NCBI RefSeq assembly: GCF_000720175.1
Contig: NZ_JOIX01000036.1
Span: 1 to 64,000 of the forward strand
Direction of reading: 5' to 3'
DNA: 64,000 nucleotides
Source of the DNA: Streptomyces sp. NRRL S-337
GTDB lineage: Bacteria > Actinomycetota > Actinomycetes > Streptomycetales > Streptomycetaceae
Positions 26,651-35,981 of the stretch are shown piece by piece. Position 1 is the stretch's first letter, and each line of letters starts with the position of its first letter. The notes beneath the pieces are model-generated. The model was not told where the DNA came from and ran no database searches. It worked only from the letters and a program-made list of their open reading frames with translations. Made by a program: the position numbers and the translations under genes.

Positions 26651-28424
26651 TCTTCTTCCTTCCCTTCGGGGCGGTGCCACCCGTGGTGGTGTTCTGGGTG
26701 ATCGTGTTGTTGTCGCCGATGCCGACGGCCCCCTGGGCGGACTCCACGTAGACGCCGCCCTCGGCGACGTGCACGATGCGCTGCTCGAACTCGTCGGTCT
26801 GGTAACCGGCCTCGCGCAGCGCGGTGGTCACCCCGGCCGTCACCCGCTGCTGCACGGTCTTCAGGTAGCGCGCCACGTCCATGTCCTGGAACAGCGACGC
26901 CTCGCCGTACGAGCCCAGTTCGCGCACGGAGACGCCGGGGCCCTCCGGGAGCGCGGCGCCGTGCCCGGCGGTGGCCAGCCGCCATGCCGAGCGCAGCCCG
27001 CGCGCCAGGGTGAGCAGCGCGTTGCCGGCCGAGCGCGGCGTCTGGACCAGCGCCCAGACCGCCTTGCCGAAGTGGTGGTGGTGCCGGTACTGGTGGGCGA
27101 GCCGGTCGGCGTCCTGGAAGAGCTGTCGCAGCGGCCACAGCACATGCGGCGCGACCTCCAGCATCAGCATCCCGCCCTGGGTGTGGACCCGGACGAAGAC
27201 CGTGGTGACGATGCCCTCGTTCCAGCCGCCGACCCGGATCCGCAGGAAGTGCCGCCGGGTCTCGCCGCCCTCCTCGACCGCGGCTGCCCGGTGCTGTGCG
27301 AACGCCTCCGGCCCGTAGGGCGCCGCGGCCCGGTCGGGCAGCCCTTCGACCGGCAGGAAGACGCACTCGTCGATCTCCAGGGCGCGCAGCCGGTCCCGAA
27401 CCGCGGCCGCCGCCTGCGGTGATCCGTGCGGCGACGGCACCCGCAGCGCCTCCACCAGCGGCACGATCCGGGCCAGGATCGCGGCGTTGTCCAGCGGCTC
27501 GGTCTCCCGGTCCGGGTGCGGGACCAGCTCCACCGACAGCGACCAGGTCTTGTACGGGTACCCGGCGCCGCAGAACGGGTTGGCGGCGCGGTACATCACC
27601 AGCGGCCCGTGCTGCTCGATCCGCACCCGGTCCCGCAACCGCCGGAACCGGACGCCCTCGGCCCGCTCCGCCGGATCGGACATCACGTCCGGGAACCGCT
27701 CCTTGGACAGCTCCCGGGCCAGCGCACGGGCGAACTGCCCACGCTGCAGCCCGACCAGGACGGCCAGCGCGACCGGCAGCAGCAGCGTGACCCAGAACGG
27801 GACGGCCAGGAGGGCCGAAGAAGCGCCGTAGTCGCTGCCGCTGTCGTACGAGGAGCCGTACGAGGACTCGTACGAGGAGCCGGACCAGCCGTCGCTCCCG
27901 CCGCTGTCCGACTGGAAGAGGGACAGCAGGCCCGGGATCAGCCGGCCGATCGACGGCGTCCAGAGGCTGACCGCGAACGCCGCGGCCACCATCCCCACGA
28001 GGAAGAAGAGCAGGGAGAGCCGGCCGTACCAGCGGAGCGCGAAGGACGCCGAGCGGGCCAGCCACTGCGGCAGGGGCGCCCGGCGGACCAGGCGGGACAG
28101 CCCGATGAGGACGACGGGGAGGACGTAGAACGTCACCAGCCCGCCGGACAGCGGGATCGCCACGATCCACAACCCGAGGATCGCCGCCGCCCAGCCCAGC
28201 TCCAGGCGCCGGGCGTGCAGTGCGTGGGCGAGCACCCGGGCCGCGTCGATCCCTAACGAGGGCGCGGCGAACCGCTCTTCATGGACGTAGAGTTCGTCGA
28301 TCACCGCGTCCCGGAACCCCTCGTCCAGGTACGTCCCGGCGCACAACAACCGGGTGGCCTCACTGGCACCGGGCGGGACGGGTTCGAGCGGGGCGGGCTT
28401 CGTCAGCTGCGCGGGTACGTTCAT
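26637..28424 (-). CDS. Multi-pass membrane protein with C-terminal RHIM-like motif
   Basis: 595 residues from ATG 28424; a non-ATG start 21 bases upstream would fit the GGGGGAGG site better, so the start is uncertain by 7 residues. Two membrane segments near residues 80-130 and more at about 140-170 and 210-235, split by a Ser/Tyr/Gly/Asp-rich loop (SSYESSYGSSYDSGSDYG). A soluble region of about 350 residues follows without a recognised fold. The last 40 residues end with VESAQGAVGIGDNNTITQN, sharing the putative amyloid motif with the next gene. Likely sensor/receptor of a two-component pair; this is inference. Confidence 0.7.
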   Translation of the reverse strand: MNVPAQLTKPAPLEPVPPGASEATRLLCAGTYLDEGFRDAVIDELYVHEERFAAPSLGIDAARVLAHALHARRLELGWAAAILGLWIVAIPLSGGLVTFYVLPVVLIGLSRLVRRAPLPQWLARSASFALRWYGRLSLLFFLVGMVAAAFAVSLWTPSIGRLIPGLLSLFQSDSGGSDGWSGSSYESSYGSSYDSGSDYGASSALLAVPFWVTLLLPVALAVLVGLQRGQFARALARELSKERFPDVMSDPAERAEGVRFRRLRDRVRIEQHGPLVMYRAANPFCGAGYPYKTWSLSVELVPHPDRETEPLDNAAILARIVPLVEALRVPSPHGSPQAAAAVRDRLRALEIDECVFLPVEGLPDRAAAPYGPEAFAQHRAAAVEEGGETRRHFLRIRVGGWNEGIVTTVFVRVHTQGGMLMLEVAPHVLWPLRQLFQDADRLAHQYRHHHHFGKAVWALVQTPRSAGNALLTLARGLRSAWRLATAGHGAALPEGPGVSVRELGSYGEASLFQDMDVARYLKTVQQRVTAGVTTALREAGYQTDEFEQRIVHVAEGGVYVESAQGAVGIGDNNTITQNTTTGGTAPKGRKKSGNG

Positions 28425-28508
28425 CCGGACATCGGCCTCCCCCAAAAGCCTTGCGGAAGCCGCAGCATAGGCCAGGGAAGCACTCCGTGTCAGGGAGTTA
28501 ACGCAAGG

Positions 28509-28772
28509 TCACGACAGGGTCATTTTCTTGACGGCAGTCACAAAGGACGACCAGTCCCCCACCGGGAAGAACAGCACGGGCCCTTCAGCGTTCTTGCTGT
28601 CCCGGACGGGGACGACGCCGGGGATACCGGGGGCTACTTCGATGCAGTTGCCGCCGTTGGCGTCGCTGTGGGTGCTCTTGATCCAGGTCGCCACTTCGAG
28701 GCAGTTGCCGCCGTTTGCGCCGCTGTAGGTGCTCTTGGTCCAGGTCGCCGCGCTGAAATCGATCTCGTCCAT
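28509..28772 (-). CDS. DUF397 protein with duplicated N-terminal motif
   Basis: 87 residues from ATG 28772; GGAAGGGG lies 9 bases upstream, whereas an ATG at 28781 would be too close. DUF397 core WIKSTHSDANGGNCIEVAPG, then VPVRDSKNAEGPVLFFP and WSSFVTAVK. The first 20 residues of the core are repeated (TWTKSTYSGANGGNCLEVA directly before it), an in-gene duplication. DUF397 proteins pair with XRE/DUF5753 regulators and may act as their antagonists (whiJ/scr-like loci). Confidence 0.88.
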   Translation of the reverse strand: MDEIDFSAATWTKSTYSGANGGNCLEVATWIKSTHSDANGGNCIEVAPGIPGVVPVRDSKNAEGPVLFFPVGDWSSFVTAVKKMTLS

Positions 28773-28798
28773 GCTGTCCATCCCCTTCCGGCCGGCCG

Positions 28799-29014
28799 TC
28801 ACCTGGTCACGGAGAAGGCCCCGTCCTTGACGGCGTTGATGAACGACGCCCACTCGCCCAACGAGAAGAGCAGCACGTGGCCTTCAGCGTTCTTGCTGTC
28901 CCGGACGGGAACGACGTCGGGGATACCGGGGGCTACTTCGATGCAGTTGCCGCCGTCGTCGTGGCTGTAGCTGCTCTTGATCCAGGTGTCCGGGCTGAGT
29001 TCGGGTCTGCTCAT
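28799..29014 (-). CDS. DUF397 protein
   Basis: 71 residues from ATG 29014. Core WIKSSYSHDDGGNCIEVAPG, then VPVRDSKNAEGHVLLFS and EWASFINAVKDG. Very similar to the next DUF397 gene, so the two are a recent duplication. Its 5' half lies inside the 3' end of the XRE gene in another frame (131-base overlap). Confidence 0.9.
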   Translation of the reverse strand: MSRPELSPDTWIKSSYSHDDGGNCIEVAPGIPDVVPVRDSKNAEGHVLLFSLGEWASFINAVKDGAFSVTR

Positions 29015-29846
29015 CGTGCTCGTACCCCTCCATCGCGTCGCTGATCAGAGCGGCGGACTCCCGGGCTGACGCTGCGTCTGCCCTGAGCACATCATAGGTC
29101 TGGCCATGGCGCGCATAGGCGGACGGATCGTTGCTGAAGTGGCCACAGTCCAACGATTCCGAGTAGAGCCAACGCTCCCCTCCTGGCAGCACGATCAACG
29201 CCATGGAAGCCTTTGGCCGCCGCAGCTCGGCACGGCTGGCCGGAGCAAGCTGAATACGGATGTTGGGGTGCTCGCCGACGCTCAACAGATGCGCGCACTG
29301 GTCACGCATGACCGCCGAATCCCCCACGATGTTCCGCAGACAGCTCTCATCCAGGACGGCGATATACAACGGACCGTCGGCGGACAGAAAACGCTGCTGT
29401 CGGCTCAGTCGCGCTCGGACCCGTTCCTCCACCATCTCGGCGCTCGTGATGCGGCGGGCGAACAGCGCTTGGGCATAGGCCGGGGTCTGCAGCAGCCCCG
29501 GAATCACCTGCTCCTGGTACTCGTACAGCTGGACGGCTTCAGCATCCATCTCAGCCCTGCGCTCGAACCAGTCCGGATGCTGCACCTCCGGATACCAGTC
29601 GATCCGCCCCCACAACCGCAGCAACACCCCGCCCGTGCCGAGTAGTTCGTCGCACGTATCGGCGAAGGTGTCGTGCGGTACGCGCTCGCCCGCCTCAACG
29701 CGTGCGACATGCGAGCGGTCGCACGGGACCTTGCGTGCCAAGGCTTCCTGGGTGAGCCCGGCCGCCTCCCGGTGATGCTTCAGCACCTCGCCGAACACAG
29801 CGGCCGTCGTGGCCGCCGTTCCCCCCGTGGCATTGCGTCGGTTCAC
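28884..29846 (-). CDS. XRE-family regulator with DUF5753 (WhiJ-like)
   Basis: 320 residues from GTG 29846 with GAAGGGGG 5 bases upstream. HTH_31-type domain at about 20-75 (HREAAGLTQEALARKVPCDR), then the DUF5753 ligand/sensor-like domain (YEYQEQVIPGLLQTPAYAQA through IVLPGGERWLYSES). Such proteins with DUF397 partners repress development or antibiotic genes. The last 35 residues (after MEGYEHDEQ) are basic and low complexity and are read in the shadow frame of the DUF397 gene, so the natural stop may have been lost. A near-perfect palindrome just upstream could be its operator. Confidence 0.9.
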   Translation of the reverse strand: MNRRNATGGTAATTAAVFGEVLKHHREAAGLTQEALARKVPCDRSHVARVEAGERVPHDTFADTCDELLGTGGVLLRLWGRIDWYPEVQHPDWFERRAEMDAEAVQLYEYQEQVIPGLLQTPAYAQALFARRITSAEMVEERVRARLSRQQRFLSADGPLYIAVLDESCLRNIVGDSAVMRDQCAHLLSVGEHPNIRIQLAPASRAELRRPKASMALIVLPGGERWLYSESLDCGHFSNDPSAYARHGQTYDVLRADAASARESAALISDAMEGYEHDEQTRTQPGHLDQEQLQPRRRRQLHRSSPRYPRRRSRPGQQER

Positions 29847-29857
29847 GAATCCCCCTT

Positions 29858-29880
29858 CGTGACAGTTGGGAATTGTCACG
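29858..29880. promoter_or_regulatory. Inverted repeat upstream of the XRE gene
   Basis: CGTGACAGT (29858-29866) and ATTGTCACG (29872-29880) are inverted repeats with one mismatch and a 5-base spacer, 12 bases before the GTG. Candidate autoregulatory operator between the XRE gene and the divergent small-gene pair. Confidence 0.5.
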
Positions 29881-30006
29881 CGCTCAGCGTTGTGACCGTC
29901 GGTCTCGCTAGGCAACGATGAACACACCCAGAGTAACGAACGGCGAACCCCCGCGACGTTGGCAGACGTCCGGGGGCGTGGCCTTCAACCCAGAGAGATT
30001 GATGAC

Positions 30007-30243
30007 ATGCACCACGTTATCCGGGTCTTCGAGCCCCTGCTACGGCTGTTACTGCCCGGGAGCGGGCGTCACCGGCCCGCGGAGGCGCCGACGGTGGCAC
30101 CACCATCCGTCGTTCCGCTCCGATGGGTGCCCGTACGGCACACGGAGCTGCTGCGGGGTGAGGACTCCGCCCTCGTCCGCCCGTATCTGATCGCGCACGA
30201 GCGGCGGCAGTACGCGCGCCGCATGCCGGAGGTGGTGTGGTGA
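30007..30243 (+). CDS. Small protein divergent from the XRE gene, with a TTA leucine codon
   Basis: 78 residues from ATG 30007. Begins hydrophobic/basic (MHHVIRVFEPLLRLLLPG), with a later LVRPYLIAHERRQYARR. This resembles the conserved small protein commonly found next to XRE/DUF397 loci in Streptomyces. Codon 15 is TTA (30049-30051), the rare leucine codon read by the bldA tRNA, so translation may depend on developmental stage. The ribosome site is weak. The stop overlaps the next GTG. Confidence 0.65.
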   Translation: MHHVIRVFEPLLRLLLPGSGRHRPAEAPTVAPPSVVPLRWVPVRHTELLRGEDSALVRPYLIAHERRQYARRMPEVVW

Positions 30244-30422
30244 CAGGCGGCGCGGGACAGGGCGTTCAACTGGGCGTGCCGGTGCGGGACCCCGCGCCCG
30301 TCGCCGGGTGCGATGTGTGCGGGGCGCTGGCCCGGCAGCGGGTGGCGGCGTATGCCGTCGGGGACCGGTCGAAGGTGTCGGACTGCAATGTCGAGATCCG
30401 GCGGCATCCTCACCGGGCGTAG
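30240..30422 (+). CDS. Small Cys-containing protein of the XRE/DUF397 neighbourhood
   Basis: 60 residues from GTG 30240, which overlaps the upstream stop (GTGA) and has GGAGG 6 bases before it. A CDVCGALARQRVAAYAVGD segment with CxxC, followed by KVSDCNVEIRRHPH. This short zinc- or redox-type pattern recurs beside XRE/DUF397 gene sets in Streptomyces. Translationally coupled to the TTA-containing gene. Function unknown. Confidence 0.65.
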   Translation: MTGGAGQGVQLGVPVRDPAPVAGCDVCGALARQRVAAYAVGDRSKVSDCNVEIRRHPHRA

Positions 30423-30440
30423 GCCACGACGGCCCCAACG

Positions 30441-30482
30441 GCCGGAGCCCGCACGGTCGTTGGGGACCGTGCGGGCTCCGGC
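30441..30482. terminator. Strong bidirectional terminator
   Basis: Perfect 18-bp arms at 30441-30458 and 30465-30482 with a 6-base loop, between the small-gene pair and the converging mdh. Confidence 0.9.
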
Positions 30483-30498
30483 GGGAGAGCGAAGGGAC

Positions 30499-31921
<1,423 letters not shown>

Positions 31922-32524
31922 TCAGCGTCCGGGAGCCAGCAGGAGCACGGCGGCGAGGGCCATCAGCAGGGCGCCGAGCGCGCCGACCGCCAGCATCAGC
32001 GCCCGCAGGCGACGGGCCCGCCGGTCGGCGGGCGCACCGGGCCCGGGCGAGGGCCCCGGGGCGACCGCCGCCGCCCGGCCCGGTCCGTCGGCCCCCGCGG
32101 ACCATTCCGCCCCGTGCTCATCCCTCCGTTCCTCGTCCCGGGCAGGCAGCTGCGCGACCTGCGTACGGACCGCGCCCGGCGCCGCCGCGGCCTCCCGTAC
32201 GGCCCACGCCGGAGCGGCCCGTATCGCCTCCCTCCGTACGTCGTGCCGCAGCTCGGCCCGGCTCCAGGCGCGTTCGGCCGGTTCCCACCGCATGACGAGG
32301 TGTCCCGGGTCGGTGCCGGTCGCCTCGGCGAGCGCGACGACGGCGCGGCGCGGCGGCAGCAGCCGCCCGTCCAGATAGCGCTCCCACGACGTCTTGCTGT
32401 AACCGGTGCGGTCCGCGACGGCGGCCACACTCAGCCGGCTCCGGTCCACCAGACCGCGCAGCCGTTCCGTGAACTCCCCTACCGCCGGATCGAGTTCTCG
32501 CGGCAGTGCCTTCCAGCGAGGCAT
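31922..32524 (-). CDS. Membrane-anchored XRE-type HTH regulator (short form)
   Basis: 200 residues from ATG 32524. Helix-turn-helix at about 20-65 (LSVAAVADRTGYSKTSWERY, then LDGRLLPPRRAVVALAEATG), a charged P/A/R-rich linker, and one C-terminal membrane helix (about 175-197) that ends the protein. It lacks the outer domain of its two upstream paralogues. Probably a DNA-binding protein tethered to the membrane; what it senses is unknown. Confidence 0.8.
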   Translation of the reverse strand: MPRWKALPRELDPAVGEFTERLRGLVDRSRLSVAAVADRTGYSKTSWERYLDGRLLPPRRAVVALAEATGTDPGHLVMRWEPAERAWSRAELRHDVRREAIRAAPAWAVREAAAAPGAVRTQVAQLPARDEERRDEHGAEWSAGADGPGRAAAVAPGPSPGPGAPADRRARRLRALMLAVGALGALLMALAAVLLLAPGR

Positions 32525-32797
32525 GGCTTCCCCCTGTTTCGCCCACTCAGCGCCGCACCACGGCGCTACTCCCCCGGACCCGCCCTATTCACCCCCAGGA
32601 GGGACACCGCCATCCAGTGGAATGTCCCTTTCCCGCTGGGCGCACGGGAGCATTCGGGCAGTCGTCGTGCCCTCGTCGTGCCTCCCGGACGCGCCCCGCA
32701 CCGCCGTCCGCACCCGCGCCTCCGGCGGTCCACGGCTCCGGCGGTCCGCCGGCACCGGCGGCCTGCGGCTCCGGCGGCCTGCGCTCCGGCGGTCCGC

Positions 32798-33703
32798 TCA
32801 GTGCGCGAAACACTCGCGGGGGCCGCCGCCCGCGGGGTAGAGGCAGAGCCGGACGCCCCGCGGGCCGCGGGCCGCCGCCATCGGCGTGACGAGGTAGCCC
32901 TCGGCGTCGAACCGGTCCCTGACCCGCACCGACCGCGGCAGCGAGCCCGGTGCGGTGACCTCGATGCGGTCCCCGATCCGGCCGTCACGGAGTCGCCCCC
33001 AGGCCGCCTCGCACGCCGTGCCGTACCGCACCTGGATGTGCTCCCCGCGGGCGGTGGTGGCCTCGACGACCGTGTCCACCATGCCCTCGCCGCCGCAGAA
33101 CATCGACTGCGGGTCCTTGCCGTCGCAGGACCGTCCGCGGCAGCCGGTCACCGCCGAGGAGCTGGGCGTGGCGCTCGCGGCCGGGCCACCGCGGGCCTCC
33201 CCCGCCCGCTCCCCCGCCAGGAACGTCACCGCCACGACCAGCGCCAACACCCCGGCACCGGCCCCGGCCACCACGGCCACCACCCGCCGGTACCTCCTCG
33301 GGGGCGGCAGCTGCTCCGGCTGTTGTGGCTGTTGCTGCTGTTGTGGCTGTGCGGGGTGAGTCTCCGCCGCAGGGCCCGGCTCGACCGTGGCGTCCCGCGC
33401 GGCCGCGGCCTCCGCCCGGTCCGCGGCGGGCGCCGCCCGTCCGCTCCAGGCCGCGTCCGCCAGTTCCCACAGCGCCAGCAGCCGCCCGGCCGGCTCGCCC
33501 GCCAGCCGGCACAGCGCCTCCACGGCGGCCCGCGGCGGCAGCTTCTTGCCGTTGAGATAGCGCTCCCAGGAGGACTTGCTGTACGGGGTGCGGGCCGCGA
33601 GCGCGGCCAGGCTCAGCCCCGTACGGCCGCGTAACTCCCTCATCCCCGCGGCCAGTCGGGAGCTCTCGACACCCTCGCACAGCCCGCTGCCGGGGCCGCT
33701 CAC
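32798..33703 (-). CDS. Membrane-anchored XRE-type regulator with DUF2690 outer domain
   Basis: 301 residues from GTG 33703, overlapping the previous stop (GTGA). N-terminal HTH (about 20-70; YSKSSWERYLNGKKLPPR), a glutamine-rich stretch (QPQQQQQPQQPEQ), one membrane helix (about 135-160) and an outer DUF2690 domain: CRGRSCDGKDPQSMFC, then VQVRYGTACEAAWGRLRDG-like and GDRIEV. DUF2690 occurs in secreted actinobacterial proteins and in tails of Ser/Thr kinases. Inferred to link an external signal to transcription. Confidence 0.85.
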   Translation of the reverse strand: MSGPGSGLCEGVESSRLAAGMRELRGRTGLSLAALAARTPYSKSSWERYLNGKKLPPRAAVEALCRLAGEPAGRLLALWELADAAWSGRAAPAADRAEAAAARDATVEPGPAAETHPAQPQQQQQPQQPEQLPPPRRYRRVVAVVAGAGAGVLALVVAVTFLAGERAGEARGGPAASATPSSSAVTGCRGRSCDGKDPQSMFCGGEGMVDTVVEATTARGEHIQVRYGTACEAAWGRLRDGRIGDRIEVTAPGSLPRSVRVRDRFDAEGYLVTPMAAARGPRGVRLCLYPAGGGPRECFAH

Positions 33704-34635
33704 CGGCGCAGCACCTTCCAGGTGTCGGGGCCCACGATCCCGTCCGTGGGCAGCCCGGCGGCGGCCTGCAGCCGCTTGACGGCGCGCATGGTGTGCTCCC
33801 CGACAATGCCGTCCACGGGTCCCGGGTCGTAGCCCCGGTGGTTCAGCAGGCACTGCGCCTCGACCACCTCCCAGCCGGTCGCGCCGCTGCCCAGGATCGC
33901 CGTGGTGCTGCGGCTGCGGTCGGCGGTCAACACACCTGCGGCGCGCCGGACATGGCAGCGGAAGGTCTCCCCCACGCGGTGGCTGAACGCGGGTGTGGCG
34001 GCGGCGGTCCGGCCGGCCGTCGCCGTGCCGCTCCCGCGTCCGCCGCCACCGTCGTCCTGCCAGGGCCGGACGGCCAGCAGCACCACCGCGGCCACCGCGA
34101 CCACGACCAGCCCGCCGAGCAGGGCGAGCGGCCCGCGCCGCAGCCACGAACGACCGGGCGGCGCCACAACGGGCGCGGGGGCGGCGGAAGTTGAAGGGGC
34201 GGGTGCCGGGGTGGCAGGTGCCGGCGTGGCCGGTGCCGGGGTGGCCGGTGCCGGGGTGGCGGGTTCGTCCTCCGCGGGCGGGGCGGCCTCGTCCCGCTCC
34301 GCCGCCCCCGGGGAGCGGGACTGCCCCGCCCGCTCCGAAGGTCCGACAGGCCGGGCCCCCGCCCGTTCCGCGCCCCACGCCTGCGCCGCGACCTCGTGCA
34401 GCGCCAGCAGCCGGGTCGGGTCGGCGCCGCAGACCCGCGCCAGCGCCACCACCGCCTCCCGCGGCGGCAGCTTCTTGCCGTTGAGATAGCGCTCCCAGGA
34501 AGACTTGCTGTAGGCGGTCTTGGCGGCGAGCGAGGCCAGGCTCAGCCCGCTGTGGTCCTTCAGTCTCCGCAGCTGTACGACGAGCTGCCGCACCCGATGG
34601 TCGAGCGTTTCGGGCAGCCCTTTCCAACGCGACAT
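33700..34635 (-). CDS. Membrane-anchored XRE-type regulator with peptidoglycan-binding domain
   Basis: 311 residues from ATG 34635. HTH at about 30-75 (YSKSSWERYLNGKKLPPR), a linker with four exact ATPAP-type repeats, a membrane helix (about 160-185), then an outer peptidoglycan-binding type-1 domain at the C-terminus (LLNHRGYDPGPVDGIVG, TMRAVKRLQAAAGLPTDGIV, TWKVL). The domain order suggests it senses cell wall material outside and binds DNA inside. First of an overlapping pair with the DUF2690 protein. Confidence 0.87.
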   Translation of the reverse strand: MSRWKGLPETLDHRVRQLVVQLRRLKDHSGLSLASLAAKTAYSKSSWERYLNGKKLPPREAVVALARVCGADPTRLLALHEVAAQAWGAERAGARPVGPSERAGQSRSPGAAERDEAAPPAEDEPATPAPATPAPATPAPATPAPAPSTSAAPAPVVAPPGRSWLRRGPLALLGGLVVVAVAAVVLLAVRPWQDDGGGGRGSGTATAGRTAAATPAFSHRVGETFRCHVRRAAGVLTADRSRSTTAILGSGATGWEVVEAQCLLNHRGYDPGPVDGIVGEHTMRAVKRLQAAAGLPTDGIVGPDTWKVLRR

Positions 34636-34966
34636 GTTCCACCCCATACGCGTTTGCATTTCCCCCGAGGCCAGCAGCCCCCTACACGCCGATGATGGCC
34701 CGGATGCACCCTCCGGTTGCCCTTTTTACGGTTTCCGCACGGTATCCGGACATCCGTACCGCCCCCTTCCCCTCGCCCCGCCGTCCCACCGCGGCGTCCG
34801 CGGACCCGGTGTCCCCGCAGGTCAGCGGCTGGGACGTCCCAGGGGGTCCCCATCGGTCCGGAGTCTGTGGCGGCGGTGCGGCGCGGGGCGCACAGTCGGT
34901 GACGCACCACGGCGGCGCGGTCCACCCCGCGCCGCCTCCTGATCACCTACGGGGAGGAACCCGACC
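34636..34966. other. Intergenic promoter region
   Basis: 331 bases between divergent genes. No gene supported; contains leaders for the PG-binding regulator (left) and the protease inhibitor (right, GGGGAGG ribosome site). Confidence 0.5.
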
Positions 34967-35374
34967 ATGAACGCTCGCAAGCGCTTCGCCCTCACCGCGG
35001 CCGCCGCGGCCGTCACCGGAGGGCTCGCGCTGGCCCCGGCCGTCAGTGCCAGCGCCGCCCCCGCCCCCGCGAAGCAGGGCTCGGCCACCGTCCTGCGGGC
35101 CCCGAGCAACTGCCCCCGCGGCTACCTGTGCGTCTACCCCCAGGCCAACTACAAGGGGACGCCGAAGAAGGTCGCGGGCAACAACCGCGACCTGCGGCGC
35201 TACGGCGGCGCCTTCAACTACCCGCTGTCGGCGTACAACAACGGCACCCGCTGCAACGTGACGGTCTGGGAGAAGCCCAAGTTCCGCGGCCACCACGCGA
35301 AGCTCAACCGCGGCACCGGCTGGAAGTTCATCGGCGCCAACCTCATGACCATCTACTCGAACAAGTGGTGCTGA
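34967..35374 (+). CDS. Secreted peptidase inhibitor, family I36-like
   Basis: 135 residues from ATG 34967, with GGGGAGGAAC before it. Sec signal peptide of about 31 residues (cleavage near ASA-A). Mature part has the I36/SMPI-type crystallin-like pattern: NCPRGYLCVYPQANYKGTPK, then SAYNNGTRCNVTVWEKPKF and a final KWC, giving four cysteines for two disulfides. The family includes Streptomyces inhibitors of metalloproteases. Single gene with a terminator shared with the converging DUF3017 gene. Confidence 0.87.
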   Translation: MNARKRFALTAAAAAVTGGLALAPAVSASAAPAPAKQGSATVLRAPSNCPRGYLCVYPQANYKGTPKKVAGNNRDLRRYGGAFNYPLSAYNNGTRCNVTVWEKPKFRGHHAKLNRGTGWKFIGANLMTIYSNKWC

Positions 35375-35386
35375 CGCCCTGAAGCA

Positions 35387-35436
35387 CACGGCGGCGGCCC
35401 GTCCTTCCACGGGGGAAGGGGCGGGCCGCCGTCGTG
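35387..35436. terminator. Bidirectional terminator
   Basis: Long imperfect hairpin (35387-35408 with 35414-35436, one bulge and a few mismatches) between the protease inhibitor and the converging DUF3017 gene. Confidence 0.75.
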
Positions 35437-35457
35437 CCGTGCGTCGCGGGCGCCGCG

Positions 35458-35886
35458 TCAGCGCACGGTGAAGTGCACGATGTCGTCCAGGAACGGGACG
35501 TGGATCCACGGCTTGGGCTGCACCATCATCGACAGCACCACGATCACGAAGCCGAGCACGCCGTACGTCGCCAGGTCCGTGAAGCGGGAGCGCACCGCGA
35601 GCATGCCCACCGACGGCAGCGCCCAGCGCAGCGCGGCGCCGCCCAGCAGGGACAGCCCGACGACCAGGCTGCCGATGCGGAACGCGTCGAGCGCGACCAG
35701 CAGCAGCCCGAGGGCGACCCCGCCCATGACCGTGAGCAGCGGCCACTGCCGGGCGGGCGCGGAGTGCTCGCCGGAAGCGGCCCGTCCGCCGCCCTCCGGC
35801 CGGGCCGTGTCGCGGGTCAGCGTCGGGAAGCGGCGCGAGGAGCGCTGCGGCTCGGAGGCGCCGTCCGAATGCGCTTCGGCTGGCAT
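35458..35886 (-). CDS. DUF3017 membrane protein
   Basis: 142 residues from ATG 35886. A charged N-terminus of about 50 residues, then three hydrophobic segments (TVMGGVALGLLLVALDAFRI; LVVGLSLLGGAALRW; LATYGVLGFVIVVLSMMV) and a short tail. This matches DUF3017, which in Streptomyces usually follows folD, as here (95 bases apart). Probably co-transcribed with folD; function unknown. Confidence 0.85.
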   Translation of the reverse strand: MPAEAHSDGASEPQRSSRRFPTLTRDTARPEGGGRAASGEHSAPARQWPLLTVMGGVALGLLLVALDAFRIGSLVVGLSLLGGAALRWALPSVGMLAVRSRFTDLATYGVLGFVIVVLSMMVQPKPWIHVPFLDDIVHFTVR

Positions 35887-35981
35887 GGCTGGAGGTCCCT
35901 TCGGTTTCTGGTCCGGCGGTCCGCCCGGCCGTCCGCGGCCGGGCGTCACCTCTTCGAGGGTACGGGCAAGCAACGGGCGGC

